A DNA stretch of 64,000 nucleotides from DATCLS01 sp035265325 (GTDB lineage: Bacteria; Actinomycetota; Acidimicrobiia; Acidimicrobiales; VFJN01), in assembly GCA_035265325.1 (NCBI GenBank), contig DATFOS010000143.1, forward strand, positions 18,323 through 82,322, written 5' to 3'. Made by a program: the position numbers and the translations under genes. Below the pieces are notes generated by a model. It had not been told where the DNA came from. It saw only the letters and a program-made list of their open reading frames with translations, and did not search any database. Shown piece after piece: positions 63,725 through 64,000 of the stretch (its first letter is position 1; each line of letters begins with the position of its first letter).

Positions 63725-64000
63725 CTACAGGCCCGCCAGTGCCTCGGCGATCGGCGTGTCCCCGGTGAACAACTCGAACATCTTGCCGGCCGCCAGGCCG
63801 TCCACCACGGTGGCCAGCAGCACGGCGGCCACGTCGTCGCGAGGCACCGCGGCCCGGCCGCCCATCTCCTCGCTCACGGTGACCAGGCCGGTGCCGGGGT
63901 CATCGGTCAGGCTGCCCGGGCGGACGATCGTCCAGGCCAGGCCGCTGGCCCGGAGCGCCTCGTCGGCCCCGGCCTTCGCCTGCAGGTACGGGCCCATGGA
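63725..64000 (-). CDS. NAD(P)-binding (atypical SDR/NmrA-like) protein, 5' end outside window
   Basis: 92 residues at the C-terminus: YLQAKAGADEALRASGLAWT, then IVRPGSLTDDPGTG and RDDVAAVLLATVV, typical of the YwnB/NmrA-like NAD(P)-binding group, whose active-site-like Tyr/Lys here is in YLQAK. The Rossmann loop lies beyond the window end, so cofactor binding is inferred. The codon for Met at 63997 is internal, not a start. Confidence 0.82.
   Translation of the reverse strand, partial: SMGPYLQAKAGADEALRASGLAWTIVRPGSLTDDPGTGLVTVSEEMGGRAAVPRDDVAAVLLATVVDGLAAGKMFELFTGDTPIAEALAGL

Overview
The window is very G+C-rich by eye, gene-dense, and uses GTG starts at least as often as ATG. It carries mycothiol synthase (mshD), an F420-type NADPH reductase, an LLM-class F420 oxidoreductase, a classical menaquinone pathway and a PdtaR-type ANTAR regulator beside polA. 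Together these point to an actinobacterium. The mixture of short leaderless transcripts, Rph-like and trypsin-free accessory genes and the gene order would suit Acidimicrobiia, but that class assignment is inference. No rRNA, CRISPR array or transposase was found.

Layout. Bases 1-5.3 kb hold the end of a class B penicillin-binding protein, a YyaL/SSP411 thioredoxin-fold protein and NhaA. From 5.3 to 17.4 kb lies a menaquinone neighbourhood (menE, menA, menH, menD, menF, menG; menB and menC are absent), interrupted by a three-gene operon of two small membrane proteins and a PEP-utilising, Rph-like enzyme, an F420 reductase and a GNAT. From 17.4 to 26.1 kb is housekeeping: an M50 protease with a repeat-like tail, MaoC, a sugar nucleotidyltransferase, a methyltransferase, RlmN, a VIT-family transporter, MshD, a CapA-like protein and endonuclease III. 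A 295-base gap at 26.1-26.4 kb contains stacked hairpins ending in a strong terminator. From 26.6 to 36.8 kb come hisD-C-B, a phosphatase, hisH-A-F, a GroES-like gene, a convergent helicase-nuclease and hisI. The tryptophan genes trpE and trpC-F-B-A follow to 44.1 kb, with an HNH protein, YgfZ and a J-domain membrane protein between them. From 44 to 51 kb are a secreted putative metallopeptidase, a dienelactone hydrolase, a HIT-like protein with a truncated haemoglobin, a TetR regulator, an orphan protein, OsmC and an F420-type oxidoreductase.

The most plastic part is 51.05-54.54 kb: a bcp peroxiredoxin fragment, a vapBC toxin-antitoxin pair with a repeated operator, a 628-residue orphan protein, a frameshifted MmyB-type regulator remnant, and then a complete bcp. 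This looks like an insertion between two bcp 5' ends. The rest holds a DinB-like protein, an ECF sigma factor translationally coupled to an Ogt methyltransferase, a tRNA with anticodon CAA, malQ, an EamA transporter, a small coiled-coil protein, pdtaR, polA and the end of an NAD(P)-binding protein.

A pattern that runs through the whole window is a TANNNT hexamer 6-9 bases before the start codon of 24 genes, nearly all first in their transcription unit, most of them without a Shine-Dalgarno sequence. This indicates widespread leaderless transcription and was used to choose several starts. Operons are otherwise compact, with many 4-base GTGA or ATGA overlaps.
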